DNA of 64,000 bases. Source: Agathobaculum sp. Marseille-P7918. GTDB lineage: Bacteria; Bacillota; Clostridia; Oscillospirales; Butyricicoccaceae. Made by a program: the position numbers and the translations under genes. The notes beneath the pieces are model-generated. The model was not told the origin of the DNA. It was given only the letters and a program-made list of their open reading frames with translations, and ran no database searches. Shown here piece by piece: positions 50,310 through 59,131 of this stretch (positions within the stretch are counted from its first letter, which is position 1; each line of letters starts with the position of its first letter). The stretch lies in the NCBI RefSeq assembly GCF_900625105.1, contig NZ_UYYD01000004.1, positions 1 to 64,000 of the forward strand, given 5' to 3'.

Positions 50310-51275
50310 ATGAGCTTTACTTTGATTGGCAAACACGAAAAGGATTCTCGTGCAAACCGCGACGGTTACGTTTCCGCGATGCTCGAGATGATGGAAAAGG
50401 ATCCCACGGTCATGCATGTTGACTGTGACCTCGAAAACTGCATCAACACCGGCAAGCTGGCAAAGGCTTTCCCGGAGCGTACCATTAACGCAGGTATTGC
50501 GGAAGCCAACGCCGTAGGCGTATCCGCCGGCCTGTGCGCAACCGGCAAGACCGTATTTGTGCACTCCTTCGGCTGCTTTGCTTCCCGCCGTGCATTCGAT
50601 CAGGCGTTCATGAGCGCCGCTTACGCCAAGCTGCCGGTACATATTGTTGGTTCCGACCCCGGCGTATGCGCAGCATACAACGGCGGCACCCATATGCCGT
50701 TCGAGGATTGCGCTCTGTACCTGTCCATTCCGGACGCAATCGTAATCGATCCGGTTGACTATGCGCAGATCAACTGCCTGACCAAGAAGCTGGCCGCTTC
50801 CGGCAAGTTCTCTTACATGCGCATGATCCGTAAGGCGTTCACCACCGTTTACGCGGACGGCTCGGACTTCGAGATCGGCAAGGGCGTGACCCTGAAGGAA
50901 GGCAAGGACGTTGCCATCATCGCTTCCGGCATCATGGTAGACGAAGCACTCAAGGCACAGGAGCAGCTGGCCGCTGAGGGCATTTCCGCCAAGGTGATCG
51001 ATATGTTCACCTGGAAGCCGCTCGACGAGCAGCTCATCATCGACTCCGCCAAGGAGTGCGGCGCGATCGTAACCGCTGAGAACCATCAGGTCAAGTGCGG
51101 CCTGGGTTCCGCGATTGCCAACGTTGTCATCAAGAACTGCCCGGTTCCGATGGAAATGGTCGGCGTCGAGGATCGCTTCGGCCAGGTTGGCGCGGAGAGC
51201 TTCCTGCGTGAGGAGTACGGCCTGACTGCCGCTCACATTGTTGAGGCTGCCAAGAAGGCTATTTCCCGCAAGTAA
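50310..51275 (+). CDS. Transketolase, C-terminal (pyrimidine-binding) subunit
   Basis: 321 residues forming the Pyr and C-terminal domains. INAGIAEANAVGVSAGLCATGKTVFVHSFGCFASRRAFDQ contains the catalytic Glu that activates ThDP; later VHIVGSDPGVCAAYNGGTHMPFEDCA and ENHQVKCGLGSAIANVV follow the family. It pairs with the preceding subunit in the same operon. RBS AAGGGAGGG. Followed by a strong terminator. Confidence 0.9.
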   Translation: MSFTLIGKHEKDSRANRDGYVSAMLEMMEKDPTVMHVDCDLENCINTGKLAKAFPERTINAGIAEANAVGVSAGLCATGKTVFVHSFGCFASRRAFDQAFMSAAYAKLPVHIVGSDPGVCAAYNGGTHMPFEDCALYLSIPDAIVIDPVDYAQINCLTKKLAASGKFSYMRMIRKAFTTVYADGSDFEIGKGVTLKEGKDVAIIASGIMVDEALKAQEQLAAEGISAKVIDMFTWKPLDEQLIIDSAKECGAIVTAENHQVKCGLGSAIANVVIKNCPVPMEMVGVEDRFGQVGAESFLREEYGLTAAHIVEAAKKAISRK

Positions 51276-51286
51276 TCCAAACAGAT

Positions 51287-51320
51287 CAAAAGGCGCGCTG
51301 CACAAGCAGCGCGCCTTTTT
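51287..51320 (+). terminator. Terminator of the transketolase genes
   Basis: AAAAGGCGCGCTGC, loop ACAA, GCAGCGCGCCTTTTT. Confidence 0.9.
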
Positions 51321-51425
51321 CCGGTTTTGCCGCGGCTTTGTCCATTCTGCCCCTATGCAGGGCTGGGATTTTGCGGTAAAATTATACTAAGAAAATTTGT
51401 GCACAAAACCGATGGAGGAAACACT

Positions 51426-52598
51426 ATGGATTTGAAGGAGCGCGCCCTCAAGGCGCATGAGCAGTGGGGCGGCAAGATCGAGGTCGTCGCGCGCTGCGAG
51501 GTCAACAGCAAGGAAGATCTTTCGATCGCGTATACGCCGGGCGTTGCCGAGCCGTGCCTTAAGATCAAGGACGACCCGTCCCTGAGCTATACCTACACCC
51601 GCCGCCATAATCTGGTTGCCGTCATCACGGACGGCACGGCGGTGCTGGGCCTGGGCGATATCGGCCCGGAGGCCGGCATGCCGGTTATGGAGGGCAAATG
51701 CGCGCTGTTCAAGGCGTTTGCCGATGTGGACGCGTTCCCGCTTTGCGTCAAGAGCAAGGATGTGGACGAGATCGTACGCACGATCCAGCTGATTTCCGGC
51801 TCGTTCGGCGGCATCAACCTGGAGGATATCGCCGCGCCGCGCTGCTTTGAGATCGAGCGCAAGCTCAAGGAAGTCTGCGACATTCCGGTGTTCCATGATG
51901 ACCAGCACGGCACAGCGGTGTGCTGCGGCGCGGCGCTCATCAACGCCTGCCGCCTGACCGGCCGCAAGGTAGAGGACATCAAAATGGTCGTCAACGGCTG
52001 CGGCGCGGCCGCGATCGCGGTGACCAAGTTCCTGATGTTCCTCGGCATCCGCGATGTGACCATGGTCGAGCGCTTCGGCATCGTTTGCGAGGGTGATGAG
52101 CGCCTCAATCCCGCACAGGCCGAGATGGCCAAGGTCACCAACCGCAGCCATATGACCGGCACGCTGGCCGATGCCATCAAGGGTGCGGACGTGTTCTTCG
52201 GCATGTCGGCACCGCAGGTGCTGACCAGCGACATGGTTTCCACCATGGCGGAGAACCCGATGGTGTTTGCAATGGCCAATCCGGTGCCGGAAATCTGGCC
52301 GGAGGACGCCAAGAAGGGCGGCGCCGCGGTGGTCGGCACCGGCCGTTCGGACTATCCGAACCAGATCAACAATGTGCTCGCGTTCCCAGGTATCTTCCGC
52401 GGCGCGCTCGATGTGCGCGCCAGCGACATCAACGAGGAGATGAAGCTCGCCGCCGCCAAGGCGATCGCCTACTGCGTCTCGGACGAGGAGCTGACTCCGG
52501 AATATATCATGCCGATGGCATTTGACAAAAAGGTCATCCGCGCGGTTGCCGACGCCGTGGCACAGGCCGCGCGCGACTCGGGTGTGGCGCGCATCTGA
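51426..52598 (+). CDS. Malic enzyme (malate dehydrogenase, decarboxylating)
   Basis: 390-residue short bacterial type that oxidises and decarboxylates L-malate to pyruvate. Motifs: AYTPGVAEPC, ITDGTAVLGLGDIGPEAGMPVMEGK, PVFHDDQHGTAVCCGAALIN with metal and substrate residues, and the NAD(P) site VVNGCGAAAIAVTKFL. Within the inositol island it could take malate formed from a C4 fragment. ATG after GGAGGAAA. It has no terminator before iolE but iolE has its own promoter. Cofactor preference cannot be told. Confidence 0.9.
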   Translation: MDLKERALKAHEQWGGKIEVVARCEVNSKEDLSIAYTPGVAEPCLKIKDDPSLSYTYTRRHNLVAVITDGTAVLGLGDIGPEAGMPVMEGKCALFKAFADVDAFPLCVKSKDVDEIVRTIQLISGSFGGINLEDIAAPRCFEIERKLKEVCDIPVFHDDQHGTAVCCGAALINACRLTGRKVEDIKMVVNGCGAAAIAVTKFLMFLGIRDVTMVERFGIVCEGDERLNPAQAEMAKVTNRSHMTGTLADAIKGADVFFGMSAPQVLTSDMVSTMAENPMVFAMANPVPEIWPEDAKKGGAAVVGTGRSDYPNQINNVLAFPGIFRGALDVRASDINEEMKLAAAKAIAYCVSDEELTPEYIMPMAFDKKVIRAVADAVAQAARDSGVARI

Positions 52599-52704
52599 GC
52601 CGGCTTTTTGTCGCGGAAAAGGGCGCTGCGTGCCCGTGCACGGCGGAACTGTGCAATTTGCTGAAAAAGTTTTTTGCACAGGGCGTTTCTGTGCAAAAAT
52701 GCGT

Positions 52705-52733
52705 TTGACTTTTGCAATATAGTTGAGTACAAT
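52705..52733 (+). promoter_or_regulatory. Promoter of iolE
   Basis: TTGACT, 17 bases, TACAAT. The leader contains the hairpin CGCATGC, GAAA, GCATGCG at 52748-52765. Confidence 0.7.
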
Positions 52734-52796
52734 AAGGATAGTAATGGCGCATGCGAAAGCATGCGGTATGAGAGATGAAAATGGAGGGAATAACAC

Positions 52797-53732
52797 ATGT
52801 TAGATCCGAAGAAAGTAAAGCTGGGTATCTGCCCGATCGGCTGGTCCAACGATGATATGTGGGATCTTGGCGATGAGAACACGTTCCAGCAGTGCATTTC
52901 CGAGATGAAGCTCGCGGGCTTCGATGGCTGCGAAGTCGGCCATAAGTATCCGGAGGATAAGGAAGTCCTCAAGCACATGCTCGACGTGCGCAACATGACC
53001 ATCGCGTCCAAGTGGTTCTCCTCTTTCCTGGTTGACAAGCCGTACGAAGAGGTTGAGGCCGAGTTTATCAAGGAACTGGATTACCTTTCCTACGTCGGCG
53101 CAACTGCAATCAATGTATCCGAGCAGTCCGGCTCTATCCAGGGCAAGCTCGACACCGCGATTCTCGATATGGAGAACAAGCGCGTCCTGACCGACGAGGA
53201 GTGGGACCGCTTCACCACCGGCCTGAACAAGCTGGGCAAGCTGTCCATGGAGAAGTACGGCATCCGTACCTGCTTCCATCATCACATGGGTACCGTGTGC
53301 CAGACGGTTGAGGAAACCACCCGCCTGATGGAGAACACCGATCCCAAGTACGTATTCCTGTGCTTCGATACCGGCCACTTCACCTTCGCAGGCGAGGATC
53401 CGGTCAAGATGCTCGAGAAGTTCGCTGACCGTGTAGGTCACGTTCACCTGAAGAACATGCGTATGCCGATGGTTGAGAAGGCTCGTGCAGAGCACTGGTC
53501 CTTCCTCGACGCGGTTCGCGCTGGCGCGTTCACCGTTCCGGGCGATCCGGACGGCTGCGTTGAGTTCGATAAGGTATTCGACCTGCTGGACAAGGCTGGT
53601 TACACCGGCTGGATCATGGTCGAGGCTGAGCAGGATCCGGCGAAGGCCAATCCGTTCGAGTACGCCAAGATGGGCCGCGAGTACATCACCGCGCACACCG
53701 GTCTGGGCGGCGAAGTCGTTCTCAAGAAGTAA
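52797..53732 (+). CDS. iolE: Myo-inosose-2 dehydratase
   Basis: 311-residue TIM-barrel that dehydrates 2-keto-myo-inositol to 3D-trihydroxycyclohexane-1,2-dione, the substrate of IolD. The N-terminal block KLGICPIGWSNDDMWDLGDENTFQQCISEMKLAGFDGCEVGHKYPED is diagnostic; metal ligands appear in HHHMGTVC, CFDTGHFTFAG, GHVHLKNM and MVEAEQDP. The ATG at 52797 follows TGGAGGGAA. Highly biased codons. No other iol gene is immediately next to it; iolD/iolB are 6 kb upstream on the other strand. Confidence 0.93.
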   Translation: MLDPKKVKLGICPIGWSNDDMWDLGDENTFQQCISEMKLAGFDGCEVGHKYPEDKEVLKHMLDVRNMTIASKWFSSFLVDKPYEEVEAEFIKELDYLSYVGATAINVSEQSGSIQGKLDTAILDMENKRVLTDEEWDRFTTGLNKLGKLSMEKYGIRTCFHHHMGTVCQTVEETTRLMENTDPKYVFLCFDTGHFTFAGEDPVKMLEKFADRVGHVHLKNMRMPMVEKARAEHWSFLDAVRAGAFTVPGDPDGCVEFDKVFDLLDKAGYTGWIMVEAEQDPAKANPFEYAKMGREYITAHTGLGGEVVLKK

Positions 53733-53750
53733 TTTTCCCGCTGTGGATCC

Positions 53751-53783
53751 AAAATCCCGCTCCGTTTGGAGCGGGATTTTTTT
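53751..53783 (+). terminator. Terminator of iolE
   Basis: AAAATCCCGCTCC, loop GTTT, GGAGCGGGATTTTTTT. Confidence 0.92.
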
Positions 53784-53875
53784 GTGCCGTACAGGATGCC
53801 GCCGGCAGAATGGTGCAGACTGGTACAATGCATGATACAGTTGTGCATAAATTGTAAAATCCATAGCGAAACCCT

Positions 53876-53904
53876 TTGCAAAATAAGCGGTTATAGGGTA
53901 GAAT
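53876..53904 (+). promoter_or_regulatory. Promoter of the pyrH operon
   Basis: TTGCAA, 17 bases, TAGAAT. Confidence 0.7.
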
Positions 53905-53938
53905 AGAAAGCGGGAAAATGAAGCAAGGAGAGTGCATC

Positions 53939-54664
53939 ATGGAAACACAGAGATATAAACGCGTGCTGATCAAAATCAGCGGCGAGGCGCTTGCGGGCGA
54001 TAAGCATTTCGGTCTGAATTTTGACGTGATCGGTCCGGTATGCGATGTGATCAAAAAATGCAATGAAGAGGGCTGCGAGATCGGCATTGTTGTCGGCGGC
54101 GGCAACTTCTGGCGCGGCGTCAAGGACGGCGGCGGCAAGATGGAGCGCACCCGCGCGGACCATATGGGCATGCTGGCGACGACCATCAATGCGCTGGCGC
54201 TGGCCGATGCCCTCGAGCAGCGCGGCGTGCCGGTGCGTGTGCAGACCGCGATCGAGATGAACCGCATCGCGGAGCCGTATATCCGGCAGCGTGCAACGCG
54301 CCATCTGGAAAAGGGCCGCGTGGTCATTTTCGGCTGCGGCACGGGCAACCCGTTCTTCTCGACCGATACTGCGGCGGTGCTGCGTGCGGCGGAGATCGGC
54401 GCGGAAGTCATCCTGCTGGCCAAAAATGTGGACGGCGTATACGATTCCGATCCGGCCAAGAACCCGGATGCCAAGAAGTACGACCGCCTGACCTATATGG
54501 ACGTGCTCAATCAGGGGCTCGGCGTTATGGATACGACCGCGACTTCGCTTTCCATGGATAACCATATTCCGATTTTGGTATTTGCACTTTCCGATCCGGA
54601 AAATATTTATCGTGCAGTCAACGGTGAGAAGATCGGCACGATCGTAGAGGAGGACAAATCATGA
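53939..54664 (+). CDS. pyrH: UMP kinase
   Basis: 241-residue hexameric UMP kinase of the amino acid kinase fold. Visible are [63 protein letters not shown] and [12 protein letters not shown]. It makes UDP for nucleotide, wall and glycan synthesis. Starts at ATG behind CAAGGAGA and overlaps frr (ATGA). It opens the pyrH-frr-uppS-cdsA-dxr-rseP-ispG-polC run; rpsB-tsf, usually just upstream, is not in the window. Confidence 0.95.
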   Translation: METQRYKRVLIKISGEALAGDKHFGLNFDVIGPVCDVIKKCNEEGCEIGIVVGGGNFWRGVKDGGGKMERTRADHMGMLATTINALALADALEQRGVPVRVQTAIEMNRIAEPYIRQRATRHLEKGRVVIFGCGTGNPFFSTDTAAVLRAAEIGAEVILLAKNVDGVYDSDPAKNPDAKKYDRLTYMDVLNQGLGVMDTTATSLSMDNHIPILVFALSDPENIYRAVNGEKIGTIVEEDKS

Positions 54665-55215
54665 AGGCTCAGCTCAACGCATACGAGGAAAAAATGAAGA
54701 AAACGCTCGACGTGCTCGCCAAGGAACTGGCAGCCGTTCGCGCAGGCCGCGCCACCCCCGCCGTGCTCGATAAGATCACGGTCGAGTATTACGGCGCGCC
54801 GACCCCGCTGAACCAGGTGGCGGCGATTTCCACGCCCGATCCCCGTTCGCTCGCGATCCAGCCGTGGGACGGCTCGATCCTCAAGGCGATCGAGAAGGCG
54901 ATCCAGGTTTCCGATCTGGGCATCAACCCGCAGAACGACGGCAAGCAGATCCGTCTGAACTTCCCGCCGCTGACCGAGGAACGCCGTAAGGAACTGATCA
55001 AGGGCGTTTCCAAGACGGGCGAGGAATCCAAGGTTGCACTGCGCAACATTCGCCGCGATGCGATCGATAAGTTCAAGGCAGCGCAGAAGAAGAGCGAAAT
55101 GACCGAGGACGAACTGCATGAGGGCGAAGAGAAGATGCAGAAGCTGACCGATAAGTACGTCAAGGAGATTGACGGCATGGTCGCCAAGAAGTCCAAGGAG
55201 CTGGCCGAGGTATAA
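54661..55215 (+). CDS. frr: Ribosome recycling factor
   Basis: 184-residue three-helix bundle plus alpha/beta domain. [50 protein letters not shown] and the C-terminal RRDAIDKFK block are diagnostic. With EF-G it splits ribosomes after termination. Its ATG overlaps the pyrH stop; translation is probably coupled. Confidence 0.96.
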   Translation: MKAQLNAYEEKMKKTLDVLAKELAAVRAGRATPAVLDKITVEYYGAPTPLNQVAAISTPDPRSLAIQPWDGSILKAIEKAIQVSDLGINPQNDGKQIRLNFPPLTEERRKELIKGVSKTGEESKVALRNIRRDAIDKFKAAQKKSEMTEDELHEGEEKMQKLTDKYVKEIDGMVAKKSKELAEV

Positions 55216-55294
55216 ACCATTTCTCGGTTTCCGATCAAATAAAATCACATTGGGGGGCGGCGGGATCGCCGCCTCTTTGCATGGGGGAAGAAAT

Positions 55295-56041
55295 TTGGGT
55301 CTGTTCACACGGAAAAAGAAGGCGGAGCCGGAAAACCGTCCGGTGCCGCGTCATATTGCGGTCATCATGGACGGCAACGGCCGCTGGGCGAAAAAGCGCG
55401 GGCTGCCGCGGCAGGCCGGGCATAAGGTCGGCGCGGAAACCTTCCGCACGATCGCGACCTATTGCAAGGATATCGGCGTGCAGTATTTTACGGTTTACGC
55501 GTTTTCCACGGAAAACTGGAAGCGCCCGCAGGAAGAGGTCAATGCGCTGATGAATTTGTTCCGCGCGTACCTCAAAGAGGCGGCGGAAACCATGTTCCAG
55601 CGCGGCGTCGCGGTGCGCGTGCTGGGCGATCTGACACCGCTGCCCGAGGATATCCGTGCGCAGATCCGCGAGGTGGATGAGATCGCCGACCGGCTGGGGC
55701 CGGACGCGGCGACCGCGTCCCTGTGCATCAACTACGGCGGACGGGACGAGATCAAAAACGCGGTGCGTGCGCTCGCCGAGCAGGTGAAAACCGGCGCGCT
55801 CGCGCCCGAGGATATCACCGAGGACACCATCAGCGCGCATCTGTATACCGCGCACATGCCCGATCCGGATCTCATCATCCGCCCGTCCGGGGAGATCCGC
55901 ACCTCGAATTTCCTGTTGTGGCAGTCGGCCTATGCCGAGTATTATTTTACCGATGTGCTGTGGCCGGACTTCAAGACCGCCGATATGGATGCGGCGATCG
56001 ATGCGTTCAACAAGCGCAATCGCCGGTTCGGCGGTGTATAA
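55295..56041 (+). CDS. uppS: Undecaprenyl diphosphate synthase
   Basis: 248-residue cis-prenyltransferase that makes the lipid carrier for peptidoglycan. HIAVIMDGNGRWAKKRGLPRQAGHKVGA, FSTENWKRP, SLCINYGGRDEI and LIIRPSGEIRTSNFLLWQSAYAEYYF are diagnostic. The start is TTG at 55295, 7 bases after GGGGG and shortly before the charged tail FTRKKK; an ATG at 55281 is out of frame, and longer frames overlap frr. Confidence 0.93.
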   Translation: MGLFTRKKKAEPENRPVPRHIAVIMDGNGRWAKKRGLPRQAGHKVGAETFRTIATYCKDIGVQYFTVYAFSTENWKRPQEEVNALMNLFRAYLKEAAETMFQRGVAVRVLGDLTPLPEDIRAQIREVDEIADRLGPDAATASLCINYGGRDEIKNAVRALAEQVKTGALAPEDITEDTISAHLYTAHMPDPDLIIRPSGEIRTSNFLLWQSAYAEYYFTDVLWPDFKTADMDAAIDAFNKRNRRFGGV

Positions 56042-56065
56042 ACGGACGGAGCGAGGTGTAAAGCT

Positions 56066-56923
56066 ATGAAAGCAAGAGTGTTGTTCGGCGTGGTCGGTTT
56101 TGCGTTTGTGCTGCTCGCGCTGTATGTGTTCCCTTCGATCGTGCTGGAGATCGCGATCGCGGCGCTGTGCGTTTTGGCGACGTATGAGGTGCTTGGGTCC
56201 ACCAAACTGGTGCACAATCGGCTGGAACTGCTGCTGTGTATGCTGGTGGCGCTGGGCCTGGCGGTCGGCCATGTGACAGGGCTGCCGGTCAGCCTGTCCG
56301 CCGTAGTGCAGGGACTGGTTTTCGTGATGCTGGTCGGCTCGTTTGCGATCGAACTGAAATTCCACGACAGTATGAATGTGTCGCAGGTCGCGTGGGGCTT
56401 TTTCGGCGCGCTGATCGTGCCGTATCTCATGCTCAGCCTGCTGCGCATTTACCAAATGGATTTCCAGCCCATCCTCGATACCGATTTCCGCGCGGGACAG
56501 TTTATCGTGCTGCTGCCGCTGCTCGCGGCGTGGGGCGCGGACACCTGCGCGCTGTTTTCCGGCATGTTTTTCGGCAAGCATAAGCTTGCACCGGTCGTCA
56601 GTCCGAAAAAGACGGTCGAAGGTGCGGTCGGCGGCGTGATCGGCGGCGCGGTGCTGGTGGTGCTGGCAGCACTGCTGATGAATGTATTTCTCGATCTGGA
56701 TATGCCGCTCTGGTCGGCGGCCGTGCTGGGCGCGGTCGGCGCGGTGCTCGGCGAGATCGGCGACCTGTCGTTCTCGGTCATCAAGCGTCAGACCGGCATC
56801 AAGGACTATGGCCATATCTTCCCGGGACACGGCGGCGTGCTCGACCGGTTTGACAGCGTCCTGTTTGTCGCGCCGTTCGCGGAAATTCTGTTCCGGATCC
56901 TCTGGCAAGGGAGTGCTTTATGA
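56066..56923 (+). CDS. cdsA: Phosphatidate cytidylyltransferase
   Basis: 285-residue integral membrane enzyme making CDP-diacylglycerol. Eight or so hydrophobic helices and the C-terminal signature GDLSFSVIKRQTGIKDYGHIFPGHGGVLDRFDS. KTVEGAVGG is also present. ATG after GAGGTG, 24 bases past uppS. Overlaps dxr by ATGA. Confidence 0.94.
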   Translation: MKARVLFGVVGFAFVLLALYVFPSIVLEIAIAALCVLATYEVLGSTKLVHNRLELLLCMLVALGLAVGHVTGLPVSLSAVVQGLVFVMLVGSFAIELKFHDSMNVSQVAWGFFGALIVPYLMLSLLRIYQMDFQPILDTDFRAGQFIVLLPLLAAWGADTCALFSGMFFGKHKLAPVVSPKKTVEGAVGGVIGGAVLVVLAALLMNVFLDLDMPLWSAAVLGAVGAVLGEIGDLSFSVIKRQTGIKDYGHIFPGHGGVLDRFDSVLFVAPFAEILFRILWQGSAL

Positions 56924-58053
56924 AAAAAATTGCGATTTTGGGCTCAACTGGGTCGATCGGCACGCAAACGGTCGATATTTTGCCCTCGATTGACGCCGAA
57001 GTTGTCGCATTGACGACCAATCGGCGCATAGACTTACTCGAAGAGCAGGCGCGCGCGCTGCATCCCAAGATGGTGTGCGCGTTTGACGAAACGGCGGCGG
57101 CAGACCTCAAGGTCAAGCTCGCGGACACGGAGATCCAAGTGCTGGGCGGTATGGACGGCCTGATCGCCTGCGCGGCGGAGTCGGGCGCGGACATTGTCGT
57201 GACGGCTGTGGTCGGCATGGTCGGCCTGCTGCCGACGCTGGCCGCGATCGACGCGGGCAAGGATATCGCGCTGGCGAACAAGGAAACGCTCGTGTGTGCG
57301 GGCGAACTGGTGATGCGCGCGGCGCGGGAAAAGGGCGTCAAGATCTTGCCGGTCGATTCTGAACATTCGGCGATTTTCCAGTGCGCGCAGGCCGCGCACG
57401 GCAACCCGCTTTCCAAGATCATTCTGACCGCGTCGGGCGGCCCGTTTTTCGGTAAGACGGCGGAGGAAATGCGGTCGGTGACGCGCGAGCAGGCGCTCAA
57501 GCACCCGAACTGGCATATGGGCGCGAAGATCACGATCGACTCGGCAACCATGATGAACAAGGGGCTTGAGCTGATCGAAGCCATGTGGCTGTACGATGTG
57601 CCGCCCGAGCAGATCGAAATCGTCATCCATCGGGAAAGCATCGTGCATTCCGCGGTGGAGTTTGCCGACGGTGCGGTGATCGCGCAGCTCGGCCTGCCTG
57701 ATATGCGGCTGCCGATCCAGTACGCGCTGACCTATCCGGCGCGCGTGCCGTGCAAGGTGCCGCATCTGTCGCTCGCGGAGATCGCCAAGCTGACCTTTTT
57801 CCAGCCGGATGACAAGGCGTTTCCGGCGCTTGGCCTCGCGTGGCAGGCGGCGGCGCAGAAGGGCGACCGCGGCGCGGTGCTCAATGGTGCAAACGAAGCG
57901 GCGGTCGGCCTGTTTTTGGAGGGCCGCATCGGGTTTACCGATATCGCCGCATGCGTCGCGCATGCGCTGGATACCATCCCGTACCGCGGCAATATCACGC
58001 TGGACGATGTGCTGGCGGCTGATCGCGCCGCAAGGGAGATCGTGCTTGCCTGA
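56920..58053 (+). CDS. dxr: 1-deoxy-D-xylulose-5-phosphate reductoisomerase
   Basis: 377-residue NADPH enzyme making MEP for isoprenoids. Motifs: ILGSTGSIGTQT, ALANKETLVCAGELV, ILPVDSEHSAIFQC with metal ligands, SGGPFFGKTAEEM, HPNWHMGAKITIDSATMMNKGLELIEAMWLY and the flexible loop. Start ATG overlaps cdsA. Feeds ispG, encoded in the same operon. Confidence 0.96.
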   Translation: MKKIAILGSTGSIGTQTVDILPSIDAEVVALTTNRRIDLLEEQARALHPKMVCAFDETAAADLKVKLADTEIQVLGGMDGLIACAAESGADIVVTAVVGMVGLLPTLAAIDAGKDIALANKETLVCAGELVMRAAREKGVKILPVDSEHSAIFQCAQAAHGNPLSKIILTASGGPFFGKTAEEMRSVTREQALKHPNWHMGAKITIDSATMMNKGLELIEAMWLYDVPPEQIEIVIHRESIVHSAVEFADGAVIAQLGLPDMRLPIQYALTYPARVPCKVPHLSLAEIAKLTFFQPDDKAFPALGLAWQAAAQKGDRGAVLNGANEAAVGLFLEGRIGFTDIAACVAHALDTIPYRGNITLDDVLAADRAAREIVLA

Positions 58054-58088
58054 CGCGGTGGATTCTGTCCTTTGAGAGGAGAAGTGTT

Positions 58089-59129
58089 TTGCTGCAAATC
58101 ATACTTGCTATTCTGGCGTTTGGCGTGCTGGTGATCGTGCATGAATTCGGACATTTCATCACGGCCAAGCGCGGAGGGGTACAGGTCAATGAGTTTTGGA
58201 TCGGTATGGGGCCGACGCTGCTGAAAAAACAGTATCACGGCACGCTGTATTGCCTGAAAATACTGCCGTTTGGCGGCGCGTGTGTGATGGAAGGGGAAGA
58301 CAGCGAAAGCGAGAACGAGCATGCATTCGGCAAGGCGAGCCTGCCGCGCCGCATGCTGATCGTGGCCGCGGGGGCGCTGATGAACTTCCTCGTCGGTTTC
58401 CTGATCGTGCTGGCGGTCATGCGGCCCAACGGGCCGGACGGCGGCTATATCGTCTCGACGCTGGCGTCGGTGGACCCGGCGAGCACGGCGGCGGCACAAG
58501 GCGGCCTCCAGGCCGGGGACGAGATCCTCAAAGTGGACGGATACAGAATCCTGCTGCGCAGCGACTTTGAAACCGCTCTGGCGCGCGGCAAGGATACGAC
58601 GTATGAAGTTGTGGTGCGGCGAAATGGCGAGAAGGTCACGCTGCCTGCGGTCAAACTGGAAGCGACCATCGATGCCGGAGACGGCCGCAAAATGATCGGC
58701 CTGACCTTTGCCGAGCAGCCGGACAGCATCGGAATGCATCTGAGCATGACGGTGCGCACTTCGGTGAGCTATGCGCGCATGGTTTGGGCAAGTCTCGGCA
58801 TGCTGGCAACCGGGCAGGTCGGCGTCGATCAGCTGTCCGGGCCGGTCGGCGTGGCCGAGGTGATGGCGGATACGGCAAAGTACAGCATGATTTCGTTCTT
58901 CCAGCTGGTCGCGTTCATTTCGATCAATCTGGGTGTGATGAATTTGCTGCCGCTGCCCGCGCTGGACGGCGGACGGCTGCTGTTCCTTATCATTGAGGCG
59001 GTGCGCCGCAAGCCGGTGCCGCCCAAGTATGAAGGATATATTCACGCGGCGGGGCTGGTGCTGCTGCTCGCGCTGATGGTGTATGTGACAGGACAGGATA
59101 TTTTGCGCATTGTTGCGGGAGGTTCATGA
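58089..59129 (+). CDS. rseP: Site-2 zinc protease RseP
   Basis: 346-residue intramembrane metalloprotease. HEFGH at residues 18-22 in the first helix binds zinc with Asp in the later LLPLPALDGGRLLF; a PDZ domain lies between (about 120-200, STAAAQGGLQAGDEILKVDGY). It cleaves anti-sigma factors and signal peptide remnants. TTG start, chosen for position, behind GAGAGGAG; the N-terminal helix starts directly. Confidence 0.92.
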   Translation: MLQIILAILAFGVLVIVHEFGHFITAKRGGVQVNEFWIGMGPTLLKKQYHGTLYCLKILPFGGACVMEGEDSESENEHAFGKASLPRRMLIVAAGALMNFLVGFLIVLAVMRPNGPDGGYIVSTLASVDPASTAAAQGGLQAGDEILKVDGYRILLRSDFETALARGKDTTYEVVVRRNGEKVTLPAVKLEATIDAGDGRKMIGLTFAEQPDSIGMHLSMTVRTSVSYARMVWASLGMLATGQVGVDQLSGPVGVAEVMADTAKYSMISFFQLVAFISINLGVMNLLPLPALDGGRLLFLIIEAVRRKPVPPKYEGYIHAAGLVLLLALMVYVTGQDILRIVAGGS

Positions 59130-59131
59130 AC

